Assembly: GCA_017503945.1 (NCBI GenBank) | Contig: JAFVSB010000172.1 | Span: 1 to 20,260, forward strand | Origin: Clostridia bacterium | GTDB lineage: Bacteria; Bacillota; Clostridia; UMGS1810 | Reading direction: 5' to 3' | DNA: 20,260 nucleotides | Part shown: one piece after another, positions 7,338 to 14,663 of the stretch | Layout of the letters: each line of letters begins with the position of its first letter | Numbering within the stretch: the stretch's first letter is position 1 | The notes under the pieces: model-generated | What the model was told of the DNA's origin: nothing | What the model saw: only the letters and a program-made list of their open reading frames with translations | Databases searched by the model: none | Position numbers and translations under genes: made by a program

Positions 7338-7355
7338 TAGTGTAACATTACACTA
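7338..7355. promoter_or_regulatory. Palindromic operator candidate of the DUF1846 gene
   Basis: TAGTGTAA-ca-TTACACTA is a perfect 8-base inverted repeat around two bases. It covers about +2 to +19 of the predicted transcript, a normal place for a dimeric repressor. I cannot name the regulator. Confidence 0.65.
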
Positions 7356-7363
7356 ACTCTATT

Positions 7364-7392
7364 ATTATATACCAAAAACGATATAAATTCAA
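7364..7392 (-). promoter_or_regulatory. Promoter of the DUF1846 gene
   Basis: TTGAAT (7392-7387), 17 bases, then TATAAT (7369-7364) on the minus strand; start near 7357, immediately before the palindrome at 7338-7355. Confidence 0.82.
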
Positions 7393-7431
7393 GTGTTTTG
7401 CGATATATGTTTTAATATTGGCGCATAAAAC

Positions 7432-7451
7432 GGGTGGAGCAAGCCCCACCC
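7432..7451. repeat. Short GC-rich palindrome
   Basis: GGGTGG (7432-7437) and CCACCC (7446-7451) flank an 8-base loop in otherwise AT-rich spacer. Similar GGGTGG...CCACCC pieces are often parts of dispersed palindromes in Clostridia. No T-run follows, so it is not read as a terminator. Confidence 0.45.
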
Positions 7452-7470
7452 TTACAGATGAATATTCTTG

Positions 7471-7533
7471 TGTCATTTCGAGCAAAGCGAGAGATCTCGT
7501 TTTGAGATTCTTCGGCTTCGCCTCAGAATGACA
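7471..7533. repeat. Dispersed MITE-like repeat, copy 2
   Basis: A 63-base element has TGTCATT (7471-7477) and AATGACA (7527-7533) at its ends and internal GAGATT-CTTCGGCTTCGCCTCAG. It shares its ends and core with the copy at 5781-5846. Its two arms (GAGCAAAGCGAGAGATCTC against GAGATTCTTCGGCTTCGCCTC) can fold imperfectly on each other. Confidence 0.75.
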
Positions 7534-7599
7534 AAAAAAGTAATGCTCATTCAGTATGACAAAAAGAGAAATGCTTGTTCAGAATGACAAAACGAAAGC
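7523..7599. repeat. Tandem 28-base repeat grown from the end of the MITE-like repeat
   Basis: Three units start at 7523, 7551 and 7579 with an exact 28-base period. Each begins TCAGAATGACAAAA or TCAGTATGACAAAA; the first two continue to ATGCTCAT or ATGCTTGT. The first unit contains the right end of copy 2, so the terminal part of the repeat appears to have been duplicated in tandem and then diverged. The third unit is incomplete. Confidence 0.7.
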
Positions 7600-7610
7600 A
7601 CATTTACACG

Positions 7611-7646
7611 CAAAAAAGAACCGCGGCATAACGCCGCGGTCCTTTT
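7611..7646. terminator. Intrinsic terminator of the SLH protein gene
   Basis: ACCGCGGC (7620-7627) pairs with GCCGCGGT (7633-7640) across a 5-base loop, with six A before the stem and five T after it. On the minus strand the T-run follows the stem about 40 bases past the stop codon. It could work in both directions. Confidence 0.92.
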
Positions 7647-7678
7647 TGATTAATTAATTAAGTTAGAGAACTTAAGAA

Positions 7679-10456
7679 TTAATATGCGAAGGGTCTTGCG
7701 AAGGTAATGAAGTCAGCAACTTTGCCATCAACGATCTTAGCGATGAACCAGTTAGCTTTTTCATAATCATAATCCTCTGCAGTGCCTACATCGAAAGCAT
7801 CCCATGCACCAACATAGATTCTAGCTTTGTCAGCTGTGGAATCATCTTTGATGGTGTAAGCATTTGTTGAGCCGAGAACTGTGAGACCGTCACCAACAAC
7901 GGGTGTGATGTTGGTACCCTTGGAAACTTTCTTGGTGGATTCGATCTGACCATAAACGATTTCTGTGTCGAGGTCAGCATCAGATGCGATAACGCCTTCA
8001 AGAGTAGCATTTACAGTGAAGGGTTTAGCTGCACTGTTAGCTTCATCTGCTGCATCGAATGCAGCGTTAGCAAGTACTGCATAAGCAACAGCTGTGCCGT
8101 TACCATCATCTGTGAACATCATGAGAGCGCCAACTTTTACATCAGCATAAGAAGTACCATCTATAGCATCAGATACAGAATCATCTTCCATGATAGTGAG
8201 TTCTTTAACAGTGTTGTCACCAGAAGTGTAGTATCTAACGATCTTAGCATCTTCTTCGTTAACCTTTGTAGTAGCAACGCTAGCTACGATAGCAAGGTCC
8301 TGAGTATAATCGATAACGTTGCCAGCCTTTGTGAGGATGAGGCAATCAACTTCATCATCAGCGTTGGTTACATAGTAACCATCGTATTCGTTTTCATCAA
8401 CAAGTGAAGATACACTTGTTACGAAAGCAGAAGATTCTTTTGAACCAGCAACATTGAAGATAACAGCGTTGGTTTCGATAGAAGTGAAGAGTTTTTCAGC
8501 ATCAGCATTGTATTTTTCATTTGTCTTCTTACCAGAAACTTTAACCTGGTTGATTTCTCTGATTAAGCCTTTGGTATCGAGCTTGTAGGTAACAATTCTC
8601 TTGTCCGGATTAGCTTTGAACTGATCATCAGCGCCTGTAACTGCAAAGTCAGAAACGAGAGCAGCAGAGCTATCAGCCTGGTCGATATCAGCAGCAACAA
8701 CATCGCCATCTTTATCGTATACAGTGAAACCATCTCTTACAGTGTAAGTAACGATTTCGTTGTCTTTTGTGAGCATTTTAACCTGCCAAGCTTCCTCCCA
8801 ACCAGTATCGGTGAGAGCTGTGCCGAGGATGTAACCATAGTTGCTTGCAGCAGCTGCAGATTTTTCATAACCAAAGATTTTGCCAGTTCTTGTGAGGTAG
8901 AATGTACCTTCATCACCGAGTTTGAGAGAGCCAGTGATATCAGCGTATTCTGTGCCATCTACAAATACAGCGTCGGATTTGAGCTGATCGATTGAACCAG
9001 TTACAGCGTTCTGACCGAGGTTGATAACTTCGATCCAGCTGTAAGATCTGCCGCTGCTTGAGCCAGCGCCATCAGAAATGAAAGCGATTACATCGTCTTC
9101 TGCAAAATCAGCAAGATCCATGGGTTCACCGTTTTTGTCAACGATGGAGATAACTGTTGTATCGTCTTCGAAATCGAATACGAATTTGTAGTCAGCGCCA
9201 TCGAATCTGTCTTTTTCAGCTTCAACAGTGTCTACTCTGTCATAAGTGTATTCTTTAACAACAACTACATCAAATTTGTTGTCACCATCGTTTTCGATGA
9301 GTGTGATTTCGATATCAGCATTTGAGCCAACCTGAGCTTTGAGATCTTCGATATCTTTTTTGGTGTCATAGTTCCAGTAGAAATCGAAACCAGCTTCAAG
9401 TTTAACAGTTTTGGTGTCATACTTGTCAGCATCTGTGTAGTAGTCTATAGCAGCTGCGCTTTCAGAGAGGAGTTCGATAGCGTCGATATCTTCGATACCG
9501 AGTTCCATTGTTTCGCTGTCTTCACCAGGCATAATAGCGATGATTTCGTATTTGTTTCTGGAAATTTCACGAACATATACAACTGAAGAATAACCAAAGA
9601 AAGCATCAGCGTCTACGCCTTCAGCAACTGCGAAAGCTTTTTCGTTTCTTTCATAGTAGAGCTCATCTTCGAAGTATGCATCATCGTTAGCTTCATTGAA
9701 CTCATACCATACATAACCAGCTTCAGCTTTGTCTGCTGTGATAGAAGGAATGATAGCAGTACCTGTTACAGCACCTTCGAGTTTAGCAACTTCGAGACCT
9801 GTGAGGAGTGACTGATAATCGGGGTGATCGCCCTTACCGTCAGCAACTTCGAAAGAAACCTGAGTGCCGAAGCCATCCTGAACCATCATAGGAACATCAA
9901 GTGCATTGTAAACGAGCTGAGCAACAACGCCTCTTGCAGCAGCTGCAGTCTGAGCGGCACCAACGCCATCGGTGATACCGTTGGTGTTAGCAACTACCAT
10001 GTAGCCTGTGGGGTAACCACCCTTAGCAGCAGCCACGGGTTCGTAACCGAGAGCTACAACGAGCATTTTAACAGCCTGTTCAACAGTTACATTTGCATCA
10101 GGAGCAAATGTGCCATCGCCCATACCGTTAACGATGCCAGCGCCTGCACAGTAAGCAATGTATGCAGAAGCCCAGTGATCAGCAGCAACATCGGAGAAGC
10201 CAGTTACAGCTGAGCCGGAAACTTTAGCACCTAAAGCACGGCATACAACAGCTGCAAATTCAGCTCTTGTGATGTCACCCGCGGGTTTGAAAGAACCGTC
10301 TTCATATCCTGTGAGGATACCGAGAGAAGACAGTGTGGATACTGCTGTGTATTCAGCTGCATCTTCAGCTACATCTGTGTAAGCAGCGAAGCCAACAGTA
10401 CCGAGCACCATTGTTAATGCAACAACGAGTGCAAGAACTTTTTTGAGATTTTTCAT
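7679..10456 (-). CDS. Secreted SLH-domain surface protein, S-layer candidate
   Basis: The 925-residue protein has a signal peptide (MKNLKKVLALVVALTMVLGTVGFAA, cleavage likely after residue 25). Two clear SLH domains follow at about 26-76 (FKPAGDITRAEFA motif at 56-68) and 87-137, and a weaker third at about 146-187. SLH domains bind pyruvylated wall polymers, so the protein should sit on the cell surface. The remaining ~730 residues are very acidic, rich in Asp, Ala, Val and Thr, nearly free of Cys, and match no family I recognise. No LPXTG or C-terminal membrane anchor is seen. The start is the ATG at 10456, with AGGGAGGAT nine bases upstream; the frame stays open 25 codons earlier but only across the leader hairpin. 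It is monocistronic. Consensus promoter, leader hairpins and uniform codon choice suggest a very abundant protein. Confidence 0.88.
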   Translation of the reverse strand: MKNLKKVLALVVALTMVLGTVGFAAYTDVAEDAAEYTAVSTLSSLGILTGYEDGSFKPAGDITRAEFAAVVCRALGAKVSGSAVTGFSDVAADHWASAYIAYCAGAGIVNGMGDGTFAPDANVTVEQAVKMLVVALGYEPVAAAKGGYPTGYMVVANTNGITDGVGAAQTAAAARGVVAQLVYNALDVPMMVQDGFGTQVSFEVADGKGDHPDYQSLLTGLEVAKLEGAVTGTAIIPSITADKAEAGYVWYEFNEANDDAYFEDELYYERNEKAFAVAEGVDADAFFGYSSVVYVREISRNKYEIIAIMPGEDSETMELGIEDIDAIELLSESAAAIDYYTDADKYDTKTVKLEAGFDFYWNYDTKKDIEDLKAQVGSNADIEITLIENDGDNKFDVVVVKEYTYDRVDTVEAEKDRFDGADYKFVFDFEDDTTVISIVDKNGEPMDLADFAEDDVIAFISDGAGSSSGRSYSWIEVINLGQNAVTGSIDQLKSDAVFVDGTEYADITGSLKLGDEGTFYLTRTGKIFGYEKSAAAASNYGYILGTALTDTGWEEAWQVKMLTKDNEIVTYTVRDGFTVYDKDGDVVAADIDQADSSAALVSDFAVTGADDQFKANPDKRIVTYKLDTKGLIREINQVKVSGKKTNEKYNADAEKLFTSIETNAVIFNVAGSKESSAFVTSVSSLVDENEYDGYYVTNADDEVDCLILTKAGNVIDYTQDLAIVASVATTKVNEEDAKIVRYYTSGDNTVKELTIMEDDSVSDAIDGTSYADVKVGALMMFTDDGNGTAVAYAVLANAAFDAADEANSAAKPFTVNATLEGVIASDADLDTEIVYGQIESTKKVSKGTNITPVVGDGLTVLGSTNAYTIKDDSTADKARIYVGAWDAFDVGTAEDYDYEKANWFIAKIVDGKVADFITFARPFAY

Positions 10457-10486
10457 AATTCTCAAATCCTCCCTTAATAATATTTT

Positions 10487-10536
10487 TTTGAATGAGATGT
10501 TGAGGTTTATCGTGATTAAGCCGCATCTCATTCAAA
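10487..10536 (-). promoter_or_regulatory. Long stem-loop in the 5' leader of the SLH gene
   Basis: TTTGAATGAGATG (10487-10499) and CATCTCATTCAAA (10524-10536) are a perfect 13-base inverted repeat around a 24-base loop. In the mRNA it ends 12 bases before the ribosome binding site and is followed by A residues, not U, so it is not a terminator. It may stabilise the message or set ribosome access. Confidence 0.75.
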
Positions 10537-10552
10537 TACAACTTAACACTAC

Positions 10553-10571
10553 GGTTAGATACTCTCTAACC
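10553..10571 (-). promoter_or_regulatory. Stem-loop at the extreme 5' end of the SLH mRNA
   Basis: GGTTAGA (10553-10559) and TCTAACC (10565-10571) pair around 5 bases. The predicted transcription start is about 10573, so the stem would begin within two or three bases of the 5' end, where such structures are known to protect mRNAs from 5' end-dependent decay. Confidence 0.7.
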
Positions 10572-10579
10572 TTGCACTG

Positions 10580-10608
10580 ATTATAACACCCTAAAATATT
10601 ATAGTCAA
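10580..10608 (-). promoter_or_regulatory. Strong extended promoter of the SLH gene
   Basis: TTGACT (10608-10603), 17-base spacer, TATAAT (10585-10580) with a TG one base upstream, on the minus strand. The leader is about 117 bases. Confidence 0.88.
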
Positions 10609-10619
10609 TGCGGGATTTA

Positions 10620-10677
10620 TTGTTGTAACAAAAATGTAAAGATAGAGTAAACTATGTTACATTCTTTGTTATAACAA
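10620..10677. repeat. Long AT-rich inverted repeat upstream of the SLH promoter
   Basis: The arm at 10620-10639 (TTGTTGTAACAAAAATGTAA) and the arm at 10657-10677 are complementary except for one mismatch and one extra base, with a 17-base centre. It lies 12 bases upstream of the -35 box. Between it and the purL terminator (10678-10914) I see only a degenerate repeat piece and AT-rich sequence, no gene. Confidence 0.6.
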
Positions 10678-10721
10678 CCATATTAAGCGTGCTTGCCATT
10701 AACTTTTGCATCTCAGGTTCT

Positions 10722-10751
10722 AAGATTCTTCGCTGCGATCAGAATGGCGAA
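10722..10751. repeat. Degenerate piece of the MITE-like repeat
   Basis: AAGATTCTTCGCTGCGATCAGAATGG resembles the right half of the copy at 7471-7533 (GAGATTCTTCGGCTTCGCCTCAGAATGACA). The left half and the terminal repeat are missing or eroded. Confidence 0.5.
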
Positions 10752-10914
10752 TGAAATGCAAAAGCCCGCAAAACACCACTATTAATTGTATTTTATAATT
10801 TTTCACGAAAAATGTCAAGAATAATTTGGTAAAACGAGTAAAATGATTTGAAATATATAAAACTCTGCATATATATAATGAAGTAATTGTGCAAATATGC
10901 GGATTAAACCGCGC

Positions 10915-10951
10915 AAAAACCGCACCATAGTCATTTTGGCTATGGTGCGGT
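10915..10951 (-). terminator. Intrinsic terminator of the purine operon
   Basis: ACCGCACCATAG (10919-10930) and CTATGGTGCGGT (10940-10951) form a perfect 12-base-pair stem with a 9-base loop, followed on the minus strand by TTTTT. It starts 11 bases after the purL stop codon. Confidence 0.92.
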
Positions 10952-10961
10952 TGATTAACTA

Positions 10962-13900
10962 TTATATATTGAAGTATTCAACTGCAGCTTCAAACATCTG
11001 CATATCGTAGTTGCCTTCAACATTTCTGTAGAGGTTGGCTCCTATTCTCTCGGAGTGACCCATCTTACCAAAGACTCTGCCGTCGGCTGATGTGATACCT
11101 TCGATGGCAAACACTGAGCCGTTGGGGTTGAAGCGGATATCATTGGTGGGGTTGCCTGCAAGGTCAACATACTGTGTGGCAACCTGACCGTTTGCAGCAA
11201 GGTGAGCTGCAAGGTCTTCGGAGCAAAGGAATTTGCCTTCGCCGTGAGAGATTGCTACATTATATACATCGCCAACCTTGGTCTTTGAAAGCCATGGTGA
11301 AAGATTAGATGCAATGCGGGTGCGCACTATGCGCGACTGGTGACGGCCAATAGTGTTGAATGTGAGTGTGGGAGAGTTTTCATCGGTGTCGATAATCTCG
11401 CCGTAGGGCATAAGACCAAGCTTGATGATAGCCTGGAAGCCGTTGCATATGCCAGCCATGAGACCGTCGCGGTTTTTGAGAAGCTCATTTACTGCATCTT
11501 TCACCAAAGGATTGCGGAAGAAAGCTGTGATGAACTTGCCAGAGCCGTCGGGCTCGTCACCGCCTGAGAAGCCGCCGGGGATGAAGATAATCTGAGACTG
11601 GGCAATTTTTTTGGCTATGGTCTCAACCGACTGCGCAACACCTGCTGAAGTGAGGTTATTGATGACAACTATCTCAGGCTCGGCACCTGCTTTTGCAAGG
11701 CGCTTAGCGGTGTCATATTCACAGTTGGTGCCCGGGAACACAGGAATGAGCACCTTGGGCTTTGCAATGCCAATCTTGGGAGTTGCTATTTTTTTAGCTT
11801 CATATGATACTGTGGGGAGTGGCTTATCCTCGGTGGCAATGTTGCAGCTGAACACGCTCTCGAGCTTGTCTTCATATATTTTTTGCAAAGCATCGAGGCA
11901 AACGCTCTCGTCACCCTTGGTGATGGTATAGGAGTCGGTGGTTGTGCCAAGCAACACTGCTCCGTCTATAGCCTCGGTTGCCTCTACGATGAATGCACCA
12001 TAGTTATAACCGAAGAGGTATTCATCACTGAGAGATGATTCAAAATTAAAACCAATCTTGTTGCCAAAGGTCATTTTCATGATGCCTTCTGCAATACCGC
12101 CATAGGTGGGAGTGTAGGCTGAGATGACCTTGCCGTTTGCAATGAGAGATGTGACAGTGCCAAAGAGTGATTTATGAGCTTTGGCATCGGGGAGATTGTC
12201 TTCATTATATTTGGGAGCAAGGCAATATACCTTGGAGCCAGCCTTTTTGAATTCGGGCGAAATGATTTTCTTGGCATCGCCAACTGTGATTGCAAAGGAA
12301 ACAAGCGTGGGCGGAACATCTATTTTTTCAAAGCTGCCGCTCATGGAATCCTTGCCGCCTACCGATGCCACACCATAGTCGAGCTGAGCCGAGAATGCAC
12401 CGAGAAGTGCGCTGAGAGGCTCACCCCAACGCTTGGGATCATTGCCTGGTTTTTTGAAATATTCCTGGAATGTGAGGTAGCAATCATCAAGTGGAGCACC
12501 TGTGGCTACGAGCTTGGAGATTGATTCGACAACTGCAAGATATGCACCATGATATGGGCTCTTTTCGGTGATGTAGGGATTGTAGCCCCATGACATAACC
12601 GAGCAGGTGTCGGTTTCTTTGCGTTCAAGAGGAATCTTGGCTGCCATAGCCTGAGCGGGTGTCATCTGATGCTTACCGCCAAAGGGCATGAGCACTGAGC
12701 CTGCACCGATGGTGGAGTCGAAACGCTCGCTGAGACCGCGCTTGGAGCACACATTGAGGTCATCGGCAAGAGAAGCGAGCTTATCTTTAAAAGAGCCTTC
12801 GCCAATTGCTTTGTCATAAGCCGAGGGTTTTTCTACAGATATATTCATGTGCTTTTCGGCACCGTTGGAATTGAGGAATTCGCGCGAAAGGTCTACTATC
12901 TTTCTGCCGTCGTGCTGCATCACAAGTCGAGGCTCTTCGGTCACTGTGGCAACAACAGTGGCTTCGAGGTTTTCTGAGTCGGCAAGAGCTTTGAATTTTT
13001 CTACATCTTCGGGAGCAACTACCACAGCCATTCTCTCCTGAGATTCGCTGATGGCAAGCTCGGTGCCGTCGAGACCATCATATTTTTTGGGAACGGCATT
13101 GAGATTGATGCTAAGACCATCGGCAAGCTCGCCAATGGCAACCGACACACCGCCTGCACCAAAGTCATTGCAGCGCTTGATGAGTGTGGAGGCTTCTTTG
13201 TTGCGGAAAAGGCGCTGAAGCTTTCTTTCTTCGGGGGCATTGCCCTTTTGCACCTCGGCACCGCATGATTCGAGAGATTCCATGCTGTGCGACTTTGACG
13301 AGCCTGTAGCACCGCCGCAGCCGTCACGGCCTGTGCGGCCGCCGAGAAGGATTACAATGTCACCGGGGGCAGGGCGCTCACGACGCACATTTTCGGCAGG
13401 AGCCGCACCTACAACCGCACCGATTTCAAGGCGTTTTGCAGCGTAGCCGTCATGATAGAGCTCGTCTACCTGACCTGTGGCAAGACCAATCTGATTGCCG
13501 TAGGAGCTATAGCCGTTGGCAGCAGTGGTGACGATTTTGCGCTGCGAAAGCTTGCCGGGGATTGTTTCCGACACGGGGCGAAGCGGGTCTGCCGCACCTG
13601 TCACACGCATTGCCTGATACACATAGGCTCTGCCCGAAAGCGGGTCACGGATAGCACCGCCTATGCATGTGGCAGCGCCGCCGAAGGGTTCTATCTCGGT
13701 GGGGTGATTGTGGGTTTCGTTTTTGAAAAGGAGCAGCCATTTCTGCTTTTCACCCTCAACATCAACATCTATCTTTACTGTGCAGGCGTTGATTTCTTCG
13801 GATTCGTCAAGCTTGTCGAGCTTGCCCGTGGTGCGAAGATATCTCACTGCCATGGTGGCAATGTCCATGAGGTTCATGGGTTTGGAACGGCCTGTGAGGG

Positions 13901-14657
13901 TGCGGGTCTGCACATAGCGGTCAAAGGCTTTTTTGTTGAGCTCGTCTTCAAATTCCACACCGTCGATGGTGGTGAGGAAGGTGGTGTGACGGCAGTGGTC
14001 AGACCAGTAGGTATCTATCATTTTGATTTCGGTAATTGTGGGGTCGCGATCTTCTGAGAGGAAATAGCTCTGACAGAAGGAAAGGTCATCAAAATCCATG
14101 GCAAGACCCATATCATCAAGAAGCTTTTTGAGCTCGGAGGCATCCATCTTGATGAAGCCTTCAATGGTCTTAACAGGCTCGGGAGTGCCCGATACATTTG
14201 CAAGCGACTCGTAGGTTGCAAGTGATGCCTCGCGGCTTTCAACGGGGTTGATGACATATTTCTTGATGGCTGCCACATCATCATTTGTGAGCTTACCGCC
14301 GAGGATATACACCTTGGCAGTGCGCACTGTGGGGCGCTCAGCGCGTGACATGAGCTGAATGCACTGAGCAGCGGAGTCGGCTCTCTGGTCAAACTGACCG
14401 GGGAGGTATTCTACTGCAAACACTGTGCCGTCAGTTTCGGGAAGCTCATCATATATATTGTCGAGCTGAGGCTCAGAGAAAACTGTGCGTTTGCTTCGCT
14501 CAAAAAGGTCGGAGTCAATGTTTTCAACATCATATCTGTTGAAAATGCGCACGCTCTCTAATGCCTCTATGCCCAAAAGCTGAGTGGCTTCGGCAAGGAG
14601 ACCGCGGGCTTCGTTGTCAAGACCGGGTTTCTTTTCGGAATAGATTCTGTATACCAA
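10962..14657 (-). CDS. purL: Phosphoribosylformylglycinamidine synthase, single-chain form
   Basis: It converts FGAR, ATP and glutamine to FGAM, step four of purine synthesis. The 1,231-residue chain fuses the PurS-like N-terminal part, two AIRS-type ATP-binding halves and a C-terminal class I glutaminase, so no separate purS or purQ is needed. Seen: FKNETHNHPTEIEPFGGAATCIGG in the first half, SVGGKDSMSGS in the second, and the amidotransferase triad at about Cys1071 (AGICNGFQ), His1201 and Glu1203 (GHSERIG). It is slightly shorter than the ~1,295-residue proteobacterial enzyme and belongs to the variant common in Clostridia. The start is a TTG at 14657 with AAAGGA nine bases upstream; an ATG at 14667 is out of frame. 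Six bases separate it from purD. It is the last gene of the operon. Confidence 0.96.
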   Translation of the reverse strand: MVYRIYSEKKPGLDNEARGLLAEATQLLGIEALESVRIFNRYDVENIDSDLFERSKRTVFSEPQLDNIYDELPETDGTVFAVEYLPGQFDQRADSAAQCIQLMSRAERPTVRTAKVYILGGKLTNDDVAAIKKYVINPVESREASLATYESLANVSGTPEPVKTIEGFIKMDASELKKLLDDMGLAMDFDDLSFCQSYFLSEDRDPTITEIKMIDTYWSDHCRHTTFLTTIDGVEFEDELNKKAFDRYVQTRTLTGRSKPMNLMDIATMAVRYLRTTGKLDKLDESEEINACTVKIDVDVEGEKQKWLLLFKNETHNHPTEIEPFGGAATCIGGAIRDPLSGRAYVYQAMRVTGAADPLRPVSETIPGKLSQRKIVTTAANGYSSYGNQIGLATGQVDELYHDGYAAKRLEIGAVVGAAPAENVRRERPAPGDIVILLGGRTGRDGCGGATGSSKSHSMESLESCGAEVQKGNAPEERKLQRLFRNKEASTLIKRCNDFGAGGVSVAIGELADGLSINLNAVPKKYDGLDGTELAISESQERMAVVVAPEDVEKFKALADSENLEATVVATVTEEPRLVMQHDGRKIVDLSREFLNSNGAEKHMNISVEKPSAYDKAIGEGSFKDKLASLADDLNVCSKRGLSERFDSTIGAGSVLMPFGGKHQMTPAQAMAAKIPLERKETDTCSVMSWGYNPYITEKSPYHGAYLAVVESISKLVATGAPLDDCYLTFQEYFKKPGNDPKRWGEPLSALLGAFSAQLDYGVASVGGKDSMSGSFEKIDVPPTLVSFAITVGDAKKIISPEFKKAGSKVYCLAPKYNEDNLPDAKAHKSLFGTVTSLIANGKVISAYTPTYGGIAEGIMKMTFGNKIGFNFESSLSDEYLFGYNYGAFIVEATEAIDGAVLLGTTTDSYTITKGDESVCLDALQKIYEDKLESVFSCNIATEDKPLPTVSYEAKKIATPKIGIAKPKVLIPVFPGTNCEYDTAKRLAKAGAEPEIVVINNLTSAGVAQSVETIAKKIAQSQIIFIPGGFSGGDEPDGSGKFITAFFRNPLVKDAVNELLKNRDGLMAGICNGFQAIIKLGLMPYGEIIDTDENSPTLTFNTIGRHQSRIVRTRIASNLSPWLSKTKVGDVYNVAISHGEGKFLCSEDLAAHLAANGQVATQYVDLAGNPTNDIRFNPNGSVFAIEGITSADGRVFGKMGHSERIGANLYRNVEGNYDMQMFEAAVEYFNI

Positions 14658-14663
14658 ATTTGT

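Noticed and set aside
7471..7599. A CRISPR array in the repeat-rich spacer
   Set aside because: The units are contiguous, with no unique spacers of constant length, and no cas gene is near.
10840..10890. A plus-strand promoter-like pair, TTGAAA and TATAAT, in the purL-SLH spacer
   Set aside because: The spacing is 20 bases with the best -10 match, and only the antisense purL terminator and purL lie downstream; likely chance in AT-rich DNA.
12174..14057. Long plus-strand open frames opposite purL (116 and 201 codons)
   Set aside because: They are antisense to highly conserved purL sequence, arise from its codon bias, and have no ribosome binding sites or recognisable product.
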